Of a stretch of DNA of 64,000 bases, positions 50,945 through 59,945 are shown piece by piece. A program made the translations under genes and the position numbers. The DNA is from Deltaproteobacteria bacterium (GTDB taxonomy: Bacteria; Desulfobacterota; Desulfobulbia; Desulfobulbales; Desulfurivibrionaceae). The notes under the pieces were generated by a model. It was given only the letters and a program-made list of their open reading frames with translations. It ran no database searches and was not told where the DNA came from. Positions within the stretch are counted from its first letter, which is position 1. Each line of letters begins with the position of its first letter. Where the stretch lies: NCBI GenBank assembly GCA_021811385.1, contig JAJZPC010000002.1:1-64000 (forward strand). The letters run 5' to 3'.

Positions 50945-53485
50945 ATGCTTGACCAAGTTTTTCCGGCGCTGATCCAAAACGCCGCCCTGCTGCTGGCCAT
51001 GGCCTTTATCTATGACGTGACCACCACGCGCTACAGGTTGAAACAGCCGGGTTTGCCGATGCAACTCTCCATCGGCATGGCCCTCGGACTCCTCGGCATT
51101 ATCATCATGCTCTCCCCCTGGCGCTATGTGCCAGGGATTGTCTTTGACACCCGCTCGGTGCTGCTCGGCATCTCGGGCCTTTTTTTCGGGGTGGCCCCAA
51201 CCGCCATGGCCATGGCAATGACCGCCGCCTTTCGCCTCTTCCAAGGCGGCGCCGCGGCCTGGACAGGGGTGGCGGTCATCCTGAGCACCGGCGCCATCGG
51301 CCTCGTCTGGCAGCAGCACCGCCGCCGGCCGCTGAAAGATCTTACCTGGAAGGACCTGTACCTCTTCGGATTCCTCGTCCATCTTGACATGCTGGCAATG
51401 ATGCTCACCCTGCCGTGGAACACGGCCCGGCAGGTGCTTGCCCAGATCAGCCTGCCGGTGCTGACAATCTGTCCTCTTGCCACGGCCTTGCTGGGACTCC
51501 TCATGGTCAACCGGCTGCGGCGGGAGGATTTCATCACGCAACTGCAAGCAGGGAAAGAACAGCTTCGCCTGGCGCTCATGGCTGCCAACCAGGGACTCTA
51601 CGACCTCAATGTCCAGACCGGCGAAGCCACGGTCAGTCCGGAATACGCCACCATGCTCGAATACGATCCGGATGAATTTCATGAGACCAACGCCAAATGG
51701 ATCGAGCGGCTGCACCCCGCTGACCGGGAATCCGTAGCCGCGGCGTATCGCGATTACATCGCGGGCAAGACTCCGGAGTACCGTGTGGAGTTCCGGCAAC
51801 AAACCAAAGCGGGGGAGTGGAAATGGATTCTCTCCCTCGGCAAGGTGGTGGAATACGACTCCACCGGCCGCCCCCTGCGCATGCTCGGCACCCACACCGA
51901 TATCACCGAGCGCAAGCAAGCCGAAGAGGCGCTTGAGGAAAGCGAAAAACGATTCCGTTCCCTGTTTGAGGATGTTCCCAATATCGCGGTGCAAGGCTAT
52001 GACCGGCAACGCCGCGTTGTTTTCTGGAACACGGCAAGCGAGGGGCTGTATGGTTTTTCGCGGGAGGAAGCGCTGGGGCGGCACCTTGAAGAGCTCATCA
52101 TTCCGCCGGAGATGCGGGACGGGGTCATTGAGGCGATCAACTCCTGGCTGAATCAAGGAATCGCGATTCCGGCCGGAGAATTGGTGCTGCAAAAAAAGGG
52201 GGGGCAACCCGTCAACGTTTTCTCAAGCCATGTCATGCAACTCAACATCCACGGTGAAGCCGAGATGTACTGCGTTGATATTGACCTCACCGAACGCAAA
52301 CGGAGCGAAGCGGAAAGGGATAAACTGCAGGCCCAACTGCTCCAATCCCAAAAGATGGAGCTGGTGGGCAGACTGGCCGGCGGAGTGGCCCATGACTTCA
52401 ACAACATGCTGCAGACGATAATCGGGTACAGCGATCTCGCCCTCGCCCAGATTGAGGCGGCAAGCCCCGTGCATGATGGGCTTCTGGAAATCCGCAAGGC
52501 AGCGATGCGTTCCGCCGATCTCACCCGTCAGCTCCTCGCCTTTGCCCGCAAGCAGGCGGTGAGCCCTAAAATCCTCGACCTGAACGACACCGTTGCCGGC
52601 ATGCTGAAAATGCTCCAGCGGCTCATCGGCGAGGATATCGATCTTGCCTGGGTGCCTGGCCATTCCCTGTGGCCCGTGAAAATTGACCCTTCCCAACTCG
52701 ATCAGATCCTGGCCAACCTGGCGGTCAACGCCCGTGACGCCATTACCGACACCGGCAAAATCACCATCGAAACGGAAAATATCTCCCTGAATGCCGCCTA
52801 TTGCGCCGACCACCCGGAAACCATTCCCGGCGAATATGTCCTGTTGGTGGTGAGCGACAACGGCTGCGGCATGGACAAGGAAACCCTGGCCCAGATCTTC
52901 GAGCCTTTCTTCACCACCAAGATGCAGGGCAAGGGCACCGGTCTGGGGCTGGCCACCGTCTATGGCATCGTCCGGCAGAACAACGGCTTTATCAATGTGT
53001 ACAGCGAGCCCGGCCAGGGCACCACCTTCCGCATCTATCTGCCCAGCTTCGCCAACGAAATGGTTTCAGCGGAGATTCGCCGGGAAGAAGAAGCCCGCGG
53101 GGGCACGGAAACGGTGCTGGTGGTGGAAGACGATGCCGCGATTCTGAATCTCGGCACGACGATTCTCCAACGCCTGGGATACACGGTGCTTGCCGCCAAC
53201 ACGCCCATGGCGGCCCTTGAGCTGGCCACAGAATATGCCGGGGAAATAGACCTGCTCATCACCGACGTGGTGATGCCCGAAATGAATGGCCGCGAGCTGG
53301 TGCAGCGGCTCTCCGCCCTCCGCCCGGCAATGCACTGTCTCTACATGTCGGGTTATACGGCAAACGTCATCGCCCATCACGGCGTCTTGGACCCGGGCAT
53401 CCACTTTATCCAGAAGCCTTTTTCCATCGACGACCTGGCCCGCTCGGTTCGAGAAACCCTGCGAGACGAGAAAAAAAATCCGTAA
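50945..53485 (+). CDS. Hybrid sensor histidine kinase (5TM-LYT, PAS, PAS, kinase, receiver)
   Basis: The 846-residue protein begins with five to six membrane helices (about 1-190) of the LytS-like 5TM receptor type ([32 protein letters not shown]). Two PAS domains follow (about 210-335 and 340-455; [14 protein letters not shown] and [14 protein letters not shown] are typical). Then come the phospho-acceptor histidine in [16 protein letters not shown], the ATPase domain ([35 protein letters not shown]) and a C-terminal receiver with [18 protein letters not shown]-type kinases often act in phosphorelays. The ATG at 50945 has GGAGG at eleven bases. The signal and the output partner are unknown. 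Confidence 0.88.
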   Translation: MLDQVFPALIQNAALLLAMAFIYDVTTTRYRLKQPGLPMQLSIGMALGLLGIIIMLSPWRYVPGIVFDTRSVLLGISGLFFGVAPTAMAMAMTAAFRLFQGGAAAWTGVAVILSTGAIGLVWQQHRRRPLKDLTWKDLYLFGFLVHLDMLAMMLTLPWNTARQVLAQISLPVLTICPLATALLGLLMVNRLRREDFITQLQAGKEQLRLALMAANQGLYDLNVQTGEATVSPEYATMLEYDPDEFHETNAKWIERLHPADRESVAAAYRDYIAGKTPEYRVEFRQQTKAGEWKWILSLGKVVEYDSTGRPLRMLGTHTDITERKQAEEALEESEKRFRSLFEDVPNIAVQGYDRQRRVVFWNTASEGLYGFSREEALGRHLEELIIPPEMRDGVIEAINSWLNQGIAIPAGELVLQKKGGQPVNVFSSHVMQLNIHGEAEMYCVDIDLTERKRSEAERDKLQAQLLQSQKMELVGRLAGGVAHDFNNMLQTIIGYSDLALAQIEAASPVHDGLLEIRKAAMRSADLTRQLLAFARKQAVSPKILDLNDTVAGMLKMLQRLIGEDIDLAWVPGHSLWPVKIDPSQLDQILANLAVNARDAITDTGKITIETENISLNAAYCADHPETIPGEYVLLVVSDNGCGMDKETLAQIFEPFFTTKMQGKGTGLGLATVYGIVRQNNGFINVYSEPGQGTTFRIYLPSFANEMVSAEIRREEEARGGTETVLVVEDDAAILNLGTTILQRLGYTVLAANTPMAALELATEYAGEIDLLITDVVMPEMNGRELVQRLSALRPAMHCLYMSGYTANVIAHHGVLDPGIHFIQKPFSIDDLARSVRETLRDEKKNP

Positions 53486-53617
53486 CCCATGCGGCGGCAT
53501 TAAATTGTTAATTCCCCTTTCTTTCCGGCGGGAGAACGTGATAAACTTTTCTGGCTCGCTTGAAAACACGCCGATGAAAAAGGGTTTTTCCGTTACAATC
53601 AGCCTCGGGACAAAGAC

Positions 53618-54121
53618 ATGACACAGGAACCCGCACAAAAGATTTTCGTGAAAGAGGATAACAGCGCGAAAATACACTGCGAGTCATGCGGGCTGATAAA
53701 AACGGTGTATCTGCAGAATCTTTCCTCCCTGACGTCCGTGGTTCGGATTCGCTGCGCCTGCGCCGCTGTTTTTCCGGTGCGGTTCGAGTACCGGAAATTT
53801 TATCGCAAGGCCACCAATCTTGAAGGAACCTACCAGATGCTTTTCGATGAGAGGGATATCCCCGAATTTTCCCAGGCCAAAAAAACCATAAACTGCCGGA
53901 TTGAAAACATCTCCATGCATGGCGCCGGAGTCACGGTTCTTGGCCGGCACAGGATCGTAACGCAGGCCCGGCTCATCCTGGGCTTTACCTTGGATAACCC
54001 CAAAAGAACCTGGATAGAAAAAACCGGCGTGGTGCAACTGGTCGAAGGGCCTTACCTTGGGCTGCGTTTTGACGAACCCGCCAGCACCGACAGGGAACTG
54101 GGCTTTTATTTGATGCCATAG
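53618..54121 (+). CDS. PilZ domain protein
   Basis: The 167-residue protein has an N-terminal zinc-ribbon-like or YcgR-like part (IHCESCGLIKTVYL; RIRCACAAVFPVRFE) and then a PilZ fold (about 60-165) with an RK-rich start (YRKFYRKATNLEGTY) and ISMHGAGVTV, a variant of the c-di-GMP-binding DxSxxG motif (NISMHGAG). It probably binds c-di-GMP, though the aspartate of the motif is replaced by asparagine, so binding is uncertain. It stands downstream of the hybrid kinase after 130 bases. Confidence 0.75.
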   Translation: MTQEPAQKIFVKEDNSAKIHCESCGLIKTVYLQNLSSLTSVVRIRCACAAVFPVRFEYRKFYRKATNLEGTYQMLFDERDIPEFSQAKKTINCRIENISMHGAGVTVLGRHRIVTQARLILGFTLDNPKRTWIEKTGVVQLVEGPYLGLRFDEPASTDRELGFYLMP

Positions 54122-54224
54122 CCTGCTCTCCTGGGTCGAAACCGCGGCACAGCCTCCCTTGTGTGTCCCCGGCGCCTTCATCCCTTCCTCCCCATCGCCA
54201 TGACCATTGCCAGGACTTTTCTTT

Positions 54225-55559
54225 GTGCCGACCCATGACCTGTTCATAACCAATGCCACGCTTCTGGCGAATCCGGCCGACGGCCGGGTGCAGGAGGCGG
54301 CCTACCTTGCCGTGCGGGACGGGGCCATTGCCGGAATCGGCGCCATGGCCGACCTGCCCGTGCCAGCCCCAGCCCTGGCGGAGCGGATCATTGATGCCGC
54401 AGACAACCTGGTCATGCCGGGGCTGATCAACTGCCACTGCCATGGCGCCATGACCCTCTTCCGGGGGCTGGCGGATGACCTGCCGCTCATGACCTGGCTC
54501 ACGGAGCACATCTTCCCCAGCGAGGCGCGGCTGGTCGATGCGGAGATGGTCTATTGGTGCAGCAAGCTTGCCGCCGCCGAGATGATCCTGGGTGGCACCA
54601 CCACGGTGGCGGACGCTTATTTCCATGAAGATGCGGCGGCGCGGGCCTTTTGCGAGGCGGGAATGCGGGCGGTGGCTGCCCAGGGGATCATCGATTTTCC
54701 CGCCCCGGGCGTGCCGGACCCGAAAGAAAACATCACGCAGGCAGCAAATTTTCTCTCGGCCTGGCAGGGGAAAAACTCCCTGCTCACCCCGGCCCTGTTT
54801 TGCCATTCCCCTTACACCTGCGGCGCGGATACCCTGCAACGGGCCAAGGAATTGGCCCGCGAGGCAGGCAGCCTTTTTTTCATCCATCTTGCCGAAACCA
54901 AAGGGGAGGTGGCGCAGAGCACGAGACAGCACGGCCGCACCCCGGCGGGGTTGCTCCACTCCCTCGGGTTGCTGGATGAACAGACAATCTGCGTGCACTC
55001 TGTCTGGCTGGGAAAGGAGGACATCGAACTGCTGCGGGAGAGCGGGGCCAAGATGGTCACCTGCCCGGAGAGCAACATGAAGCTCGGCTCTGGCATCGCA
55101 CCCCTGGCCGCGCTCCTCGCCGCCGGGGTTCCGGTGGGCTTGGGCACGGACGGCTGCGCCAGCAATAACGATCTGGATCTTTTTCAGGAGATGGGATGTT
55201 GCGCCAGGCTGCACAAGGTTGCCGCCCTTGAGCCGACCCGGATGCCTGCCGCCGGAGTGCTGGGCATGGCCACCGGCGGGGGCGCCGGGGTGCTGGGCAT
55301 GGCCGGGCAGACCGGCCGCCTGGCCATCGGGATGCGGGCGGACTGCATCATCATCGACCACAACCAGCCCCGCCTCACCCCCTTTCATAACTCGGCAACC
55401 CTGGTTTATGCCGGAAGGGGCAGCGATGTCTCCACCGTAATCATTGACGGCAGGGTGATCATGGAGGAGAGACGGCTTCTTTCCTTTGATCTGGAAGAGG
55501 CTCTGGGCGAGGTCCGGCGGTTGGCCAGACGGGTGAAGAGCAGGGGAGTGAAAGGGTGA
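54225..55559 (+). CDS. mtaD: Amidohydrolase of the MTA/SAH deaminase family
   Basis: The 444-residue metal-dependent hydrolase has the zinc ligands in MPGLINCHCHGAMTLFRG, the conserved HLAETKGEV and VHSVWLGKEDI histidines, and the metal aspartate in GLGTDGCASNNDLDL. The SNMKLGSGIAP stretch is typical of 5-methylthioadenosine/S-adenosylhomocysteine deaminases, which make the inosine forms in SAM recycling. The GTG start at 54225 has AGGA nine bases upstream; a TTG lies at 54207. Related members act on other purine-like substrates, so the exact substrate is inferred. Confidence 0.8.
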   Translation: MPTHDLFITNATLLANPADGRVQEAAYLAVRDGAIAGIGAMADLPVPAPALAERIIDAADNLVMPGLINCHCHGAMTLFRGLADDLPLMTWLTEHIFPSEARLVDAEMVYWCSKLAAAEMILGGTTTVADAYFHEDAAARAFCEAGMRAVAAQGIIDFPAPGVPDPKENITQAANFLSAWQGKNSLLTPALFCHSPYTCGADTLQRAKELAREAGSLFFIHLAETKGEVAQSTRQHGRTPAGLLHSLGLLDEQTICVHSVWLGKEDIELLRESGAKMVTCPESNMKLGSGIAPLAALLAAGVPVGLGTDGCASNNDLDLFQEMGCCARLHKVAALEPTRMPAAGVLGMATGGGAGVLGMAGQTGRLAIGMRADCIIIDHNQPRLTPFHNSATLVYAGRGSDVSTVIIDGRVIMEERRLLSFDLEEALGEVRRLARRVKSRGVKG

Positions 55560-55604
55560 GCGGCGTGAAGCAAAATCAGGAACAGACTCGGAGCTTGAAC
55601 CAGA

Positions 55605-55738
55605 GTAATCGGTCACAGGGTGCCGCAGATGCGCGAAAGAGGCCTGAGAAGTGTGCTATTGCACACGAACAGGCCGATGACAGCTAAGCGAGCGTGAGCG
55701 AGACTGCGAAGCAGATGCGGTGCCCTGTGGCCGATTAC
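55605..55738. repeat. Stop-proximal structured element, copy 3 (after pcm), with an insert
   Basis: Outer arms GTAATCGGTCACAGGG and CCCTGTGGCCGATTAC pair with one wobble. The core repeats GTGCCGCAGATGC, GAGAAGTGTGC-TATT-GCACAC, CCGATGACAGC and GCAGATGCGGTGC. The inner stem is GGCCTG/CAGGCC here, against ACCGGC/GCCGGC in copy 1: both sides changed together. A 28-base insert (starting TAAGCGAGCG) lies before the final CAGATG. It ends 4 bases from the pcm stop codon. Confidence 0.8.
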
Positions 55739-55742
55739 GGGT

Positions 55743-56396
55743 TTAGGCCGCCTTCCAGCCATAGGTGCCGACCAGCTTGACAAAGCGAACGCTTTCCACC
55801 TCGGTGGTTGTCACCACGCCCCCTTCTTTTCTGACGACCATGAGGGTTTGCCCTTCCAGATCACCCACCGGTAAAACCATGACCCCCGGGTCGGCCAACT
55901 GATCCACCAGCGGCTGCGGAATCAGCGGCCCGGCGGCGGTGACGATGATCGCCGCAAAGGGGGCATTTTCCGGCCAGCCTTCGGTGCCGTCCGCGACCTT
56001 GCTCATGATGTTGTAGAGCTGGAGCCGGTCGAAGGTGCGCCGGGCGCGGGCCAGCAGGGGCTTGATCCGTTCGACCGTATACACCCGCTCGCAGAGCGCG
56101 GCGAGAATAGCGGACTGATAGCCGCAGCCGGTGCCGATCTCAAGCACCTTCTCCTGCCCGGTGAGCTGGAGCAACTGGGTCATGAGGGCCACCACATAGG
56201 GCTGGGAAATGGTCTGCCCCTGGCCGATGGGCAGGGGAAAATCCCCATAGGCTTGGGCATGCAGCGCATCGGAGACAAAAAGATGGCGGGGAACCACCTC
56301 CATGGCATGGAGCACCGCCGGATCATCGATGCCCCTGGGGAGCAATTGCTCCTCGACCATGCGGGTCCGGAATTTTTCGTACTTGTTACTCCGCAC
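55743..56396 (-). CDS. pcm: Protein-L-isoaspartate O-methyltransferase
   Basis: Pcm repairs proteins by methylating isoaspartyl residues with SAM. The 217-residue protein has MVEEQLLPRGI near the start, PRHLFV, GQGQTISQPYVVALMTQLL, the SAM loop VLEIGTGCGYQSAILA, and the C-terminal PVGDLEGQTLMVV. A GTG at 56396 gives the family length and overlaps the upstream lipoprotein gene by 11 bases; an ATG at 56360 would make a short form. The stop lies at the foot of a structured element. Confidence 0.92.
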   Translation of the reverse strand: MRSNKYEKFRTRMVEEQLLPRGIDDPAVLHAMEVVPRHLFVSDALHAQAYGDFPLPIGQGQTISQPYVVALMTQLLQLTGQEKVLEIGTGCGYQSAILAALCERVYTVERIKPLLARARRTFDRLQLYNIMSKVADGTEGWPENAPFAAIIVTAAGPLIPQPLVDQLADPGVMVLPVGDLEGQTLMVVRKEGGVVTTTEVESVRFVKLVGTYGWKAA

Positions 56397-56778
56397 GCGG
56401 TCCACTAACGTCAATGCCGCTTTCCTTGAGTTCCTCTTCGTTGTAGGCGCGATAGAGGCAGGTGGAAACCGTGTCCCCGGCAAAGGTTATGGTCACCACA
56501 TCATAGTTTTCCGAACCGAGCTTGGCCCCGATGTAAGGGGTTTTTCTCAGAAGGCTTTGCTTCACCTCGCGGTAGACCCAGATCTCGCCTTGCTCTCCTT
56601 TCTGTTTGTAATCGGGGGCGCCAAGGGTGGCAAGCACCTCCTTCTGGGTCAGGTTGGGCGTAATCAGGCAGATATCCGATGAAAGATGGCGCACTGGTTC
56701 CCGGTAAAAACAGCCTGAACCGAGAAACCCCAGCAGACAGAGGCACACGACAAAACGCACGGGGAAACCATATCTCAT
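56386..56778 (-). CDS. Small outer-membrane-type lipoprotein, SmpA/BamE-like fold
   Basis: The 130-residue protein has a lipoprotein signal (VCLCLLGFLGSGCF, cysteine about residue 23) and a small alpha-beta domain starting with PNLTQKEVLATLGAPDYKQK. This helix plus LGxP motif is typical of SmpA/OmlA/BamE and related domains. The rest reads WVYREV and YDVVTITFAGDTVSTCLYR. Such domains often bind outer-membrane machinery. It overlaps pcm and would be cotranscribed. Whether it is the true BamE cannot be decided. Confidence 0.7.
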   Translation of the reverse strand: MRYGFPVRFVVCLCLLGFLGSGCFYREPVRHLSSDICLITPNLTQKEVLATLGAPDYKQKGEQGEIWVYREVKQSLLRKTPYIGAKLGSENYDVVTITFAGDTVSTCLYRAYNEEELKESGIDVSGPRAE

Positions 56779-57036
56779 TTTTCTCTCCTCCGAGAAAAGG
56801 GTTGGCGCAAACGCACGGGCGGGAAAAAAGTAGCGCGATTGGCTCTATTTTGCAAGAAACCGTCCGCCGGGTTTTACCCGGCTGGCCACACTGCAATTGC
56901 TTTTTTGCAACGGATACGGGAGAATGTCTTGACCATCCGTGAAGATATATAATAAAGTTGTAGCGTTATCCATACTTTTTTTCTTGACGGGCCAGCAGTT
57001 TGAACGCCGGCCCCACTGTAAGAAGGGAGATCCACC

Positions 57037-57837
57037 ATGCGTTGCCCGAAATGCGGCTATATCTCGTTTGACCGGCAAAGATCCTGCGGCAAGTGCAGCA
57101 ATGACTTAACCGCCGTGGCGGAACAGCTCCAAGGCACGGCGGGCAAGGCCGCGGCCCCGTTTTTCCTTGGCGCGGTCCTGGGGCAACAAACACCCGTCTA
57201 CAATGAGCAAAGCTCCGCTCTCCACGAGGATGAGGAAGAAGAGACTCTTACCTTGGACGAGCTGGAGGCGGAAGCTCCGGTCGCGGACGAAGAAGAGCTC
57301 GATTTCGCAGGAGCCCCCCTGGACGAGGACGACCTGCAAGACCAGCCCCTGCCATCCCTCGGTCTCGAAGATATCGATGTTTCAGACCTTGTGCCGCCCC
57401 GGGAAGAGGAAGAAGAACCGGTGCTCTCCCTTGAAGACGAACACACGGAAGCAAGCCTGGCCCAAGAGGCAGAGGATTCCCTCATGGGGATGGATCTTCC
57501 CAGCCTTGAGCCCGAAGACCTTTTCGGGGTTGGCGAACACGAAAACCTCCCCGGCGATCGCGGCAACGAAGCAGAGCCCTCGTCCGCCACGGAAGACGAG
57601 GAGATTATCGACCTCTCCTCCCTGATGGGTTTTGAGGAAACGCCGGCGAACCCTGCGGCGGCCACGGAAGACCGCGATGTTCTGGATCTTTCCTTTGGCG
57701 ATGCGCCTGAAGAGCTGCATTTAAGCCTGGACGATGGCGAGCATCCACCGGCTCCGGCCGAGGCGCCCAAAAAAACGGCAAGCACGCTGGCCGACATCCC
57801 GGATCTTGGCCTGACCCTGGAAAACGATGATCAATAA
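57037..57837 (+). CDS. Zinc-ribbon protein with long acidic, disordered tail
   Basis: The 266-residue protein begins with a zinc ribbon (MRCPKCGYISFDRQRSCGKC), the rest being low-complexity and very acidic. Short SLG-x-E-D-I/L-x-x-S repeats (SLGLEDIDVSDL; SLEPEDLFG; IIDLSSLMG; VLDLSFGD) are spaced along a disordered chain. No enzyme domain is visible. It overlaps the RDD membrane protein gene by 11 bases, so the two probably work together at the membrane. The repeats may be docking motifs. The function is unknown. Confidence 0.7.
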   Translation: MRCPKCGYISFDRQRSCGKCSNDLTAVAEQLQGTAGKAAAPFFLGAVLGQQTPVYNEQSSALHEDEEEETLTLDELEAEAPVADEEELDFAGAPLDEDDLQDQPLPSLGLEDIDVSDLVPPREEEEEPVLSLEDEHTEASLAQEAEDSLMGMDLPSLEPEDLFGVGEHENLPGDRGNEAEPSSATEDEEIIDLSSLMGFEETPANPAAATEDRDVLDLSFGDAPEELHLSLDDGEHPPAPAEAPKKTASTLADIPDLGLTLENDDQ

Positions 57838-58309
57838 GGCAAACGAGACGCCCACACCGGGCGAACCCGTCCCCACGCCCCAATACGCAGGATTCCTGGC
57901 CCGCGGCATGGCCATGGGCATCGATATCCTCCTGATCCACCTTCTCTATTTCTGTTGCCTGTGCGCGGTGGTTGCGGCCCTGTGGGCGCATTCCCCTCAC
58001 TGGCTGGCCCTGATTCCCTCCCTCCTCATGTGCCTGCTCTTGTTCCTGCTTTCTTTTCCCCTGTTCGTGGCGGTATATTTTTTGGCGCTCCATGGTTGGC
58101 AGGGGCAGACCCTGGGCAAGATGTTTTTGGGCCTCCGGGTGGTGCGGGACGACGGCGGGGAGGTGACTCCGGGCCTGGCCTTTCTCCGCTTTATCGGCTT
58201 TTGCCTCTCGATCCTTCCCTGTGGGCTCGGGCTTTTCTGGAGCCTTGTCGACCAGGAAAAATGCGCCTGGCACGACCATCTGGCCGCCACCCGGGTGGTT
58301 ATGAAATAA
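57827..58309 (+). CDS. RDD family membrane protein
   Basis: The 160-residue protein has the RDD pattern: an N-terminal arginine in AGFLARGMAMGIDILLIHLL, two further membrane helices, GKMFLGLRVVRDDGGEVT and a last helix ending in a histidine-rich DKEKCAWHDHLAATRVV-like tail (WHDHLAATRVVMK). RDD proteins are small integral membrane proteins of mostly unknown role; some are linked to ion transport. It is the second gene of a two-gene unit with the zinc-ribbon acidic protein. Confidence 0.82.
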   Translation: MINKANETPTPGEPVPTPQYAGFLARGMAMGIDILLIHLLYFCCLCAVVAALWAHSPHWLALIPSLLMCLLLFLLSFPLFVAVYFLALHGWQGQTLGKMFLGLRVVRDDGGEVTPGLAFLRFIGFCLSILPCGLGLFWSLVDQEKCAWHDHLAATRVVMK

Positions 58310-58328
58310 GCCTGCCCGTGAAATTAGG

Positions 58329-58357
58329 TTGACAAGCAGGACAGATTTCAATATATG
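58329..58357 (+). promoter_or_regulatory. Promoter of tRNA-Phe
   Basis: TTGACA (58329-58334) and TATATG (58352-58357) are 17 bases apart, 15 bases upstream of the tRNA. Confidence 0.8.
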
Positions 58358-58371
58358 ATAGCTACTTTTTT

Positions 58372-58447
58372 GCCGGGATAGCTCAGTCGGTAGAGCATCG
58401 GACTGAAAATCCGAGTGTCCCTGGTTCGAATCCTGGTCCCGGCACCA
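58372..58447 (+). tRNA. tRNA-Phe (anticodon GAA)
   Basis: The 76-base sequence GCCGGGATAGCTCAGTCGG and onward folds as a cloverleaf. The acceptor stem GCCGGGA pairs with TCCCGGC. The anticodon arm TCGGA-CTGAAAA-TCCGA gives GAA. The T-arm is CTGG-TTCGAAT-CCTGG. CCA is encoded. It has its own promoter and terminator. Confidence 0.97.
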
Positions 58448-58455
58448 GTAAATCA

Positions 58456-58494
58456 AAGGCCTGCAAGGATTTTTCCTTGCAGGCCTTTTTCTTT
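58456..58494 (+). terminator. Intrinsic terminator after tRNA-Phe
   Basis: AAGGCCTGCAAGGA-TTTT-TCCTTGCAGGCCTT followed by TTTCTTTT, 9 bases after the tRNA. Confidence 0.92.
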
Positions 58495-58686
58495 TGGCGC
58501 ACCGTCCGTGGGAGAGCAATCGTTGCTTTTCGGCAAACAAGACTCCTGCACCGCGCGGTGCGCAAAGCGGTGGCAGGCGCGGCCCAGGTCGCTGTCCACC
58601 ACCTGCCAGTGGAAGTTTTTTCTCTAGCGCGGGAGGGGGGCAGCGGGTATGCTGCCTGCGCATAACGTACAGGCGGACCATCTCCT

Positions 58687-59928
58687 ATGAAGCCACAGCA
58701 CACAACCACCCTTTCCCAAATCTTCAGCCTGCCGGTCATTGTCGCCGCCCTGGGCTATTTCGTCGATATCTACGACCTGGTGCTCTTCAGCATCGTCAGG
58801 GTGCCGAGCCTCAAGGCCCTGGGGTTTTCCGGTCAGGCGCTGATCGATAACGGCGTCTTTCTTTTGAACATGCAGATGGCCGGGATGCTGGCGGGCGGGA
58901 TTCTCTGGGGTATTCTCGGGGATCGCAAGGGAAGGCTCACGATCATGTTCGCCTCGATCTGTATCTATTCGCTTGCCAACCTGGCCAACGGGTTCGCCAC
59001 CTCGCTGCCGGCCTACGCCGCGCTGAGGTTCATTGCCGGCATCGGCCTGGCCGGAGAGCTGGGCGCGGGCATCACCCTGGTCTCCGAGATCCTGCACAAA
59101 AGCATCCGGGGATACGGCACCATGCTGGTCGCCTCGGTGGGCGTCTCCGGGGCCATTCTCGCCAATCTGGTGGCCTCCGCCTTTGACTGGCGCACCGCCT
59201 TTGTCATCGGCGGCATCCTCGGTTTGTTGCTGCTCATCACTCGAATCAGGGTGGCCGAGTCGGGCATGTTCCGGGCCATGGGGGGAAAGGTTGGAATGAG
59301 CCGGGGGAATTTCCTGGCCCTGTTCACCGATTGGCAACGCTTCCGCCGCTACCTCAATTCGATTATGATCGGCATTCCCATCTGGTTCGTGGTCGGGGTG
59401 CTGATCACCTTTTCCCCGGAATTTGCTCTCTCCCTCAATATCACCGGGTCGGTCTCGGCCGGGAATGCGGTAATGTTTTGTTACCTGGGCTTGATCTTCG
59501 GCGATTTCTCCAGCGGCTTTTTGAGCCAGCTTCTGCAGAGCCGGAAAAAGGCGATCACCCTCTTCATGCTCATGACCGTGGCGGGAATCGGTCTGTATTT
59601 CCTGCAGAGCGGCCAAAGCCCCGCCTTCTTCTACGGGGTCTGCACCCTGCTTGGCTTTGCCGGCGGCTACTGGGCGATTTTCGTCACCGTGGCGGCGGAA
59701 CAGTTCGGCACCAACCTGCGGGCCACGGTGGCCACCACGGTGCCCAACTTCGTCCGCGGCATGGTGGTGCCCATCACCATGCTGTTTCAGTTGGGTCGCA
59801 GCTACCTCAGCCTGGAGTCCAGCGCCTTGCTGGTCGGCGCAGCATGCCTGGTGGCGGCCTTCCTGGCCCTGGCCGGACTGGAAGAGACCTTCCACAAGGA
59901 TCTGGACTATTTCGAGGAGTTTCTCTAG
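58687..59928 (+). CDS. Major facilitator superfamily transporter
   Basis: The 413-residue protein has twelve predicted membrane helices. Motif A between helices 2 and 3 reads WGILGDRKGRLTIMFA, and its counterpart lies near FSSGFLSQLLQSRKKA. The early acidic motif ALGYFVDIYDLVLFS resembles the aspartate-bearing first helix of the metabolite-proton symporter branch (sugar-acid or dicarboxylate carriers). The substrate cannot be assigned. It stands alone after tRNA-Phe and converges on the sigma-54 activator gene after 17 bases. Confidence 0.85.
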   Translation: MKPQHTTTLSQIFSLPVIVAALGYFVDIYDLVLFSIVRVPSLKALGFSGQALIDNGVFLLNMQMAGMLAGGILWGILGDRKGRLTIMFASICIYSLANLANGFATSLPAYAALRFIAGIGLAGELGAGITLVSEILHKSIRGYGTMLVASVGVSGAILANLVASAFDWRTAFVIGGILGLLLLITRIRVAESGMFRAMGGKVGMSRGNFLALFTDWQRFRRYLNSIMIGIPIWFVVGVLITFSPEFALSLNITGSVSAGNAVMFCYLGLIFGDFSSGFLSQLLQSRKKAITLFMLMTVAGIGLYFLQSGQSPAFFYGVCTLLGFAGGYWAIFVTVAAEQFGTNLRATVATTVPNFVRGMVVPITMLFQLGRSYLSLESSALLVGAACLVAAFLALAGLEETFHKDLDYFEEFL

Positions 59929-59945
59929 CCGGAGGCGGCAAGCGC

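Noticed and set aside
53985-55616. Long minus-strand open frame opposite the amidohydrolase gene
   Set aside because: Antisense shadow; the amidohydrolase on the + strand has complete metal-binding motifs.
56920-56960. Promoter TTGACC/TATAAT before the zinc-ribbon gene
   Set aside because: The spacing between the hexamers is 13 bases, too short for a sigma-70 promoter.
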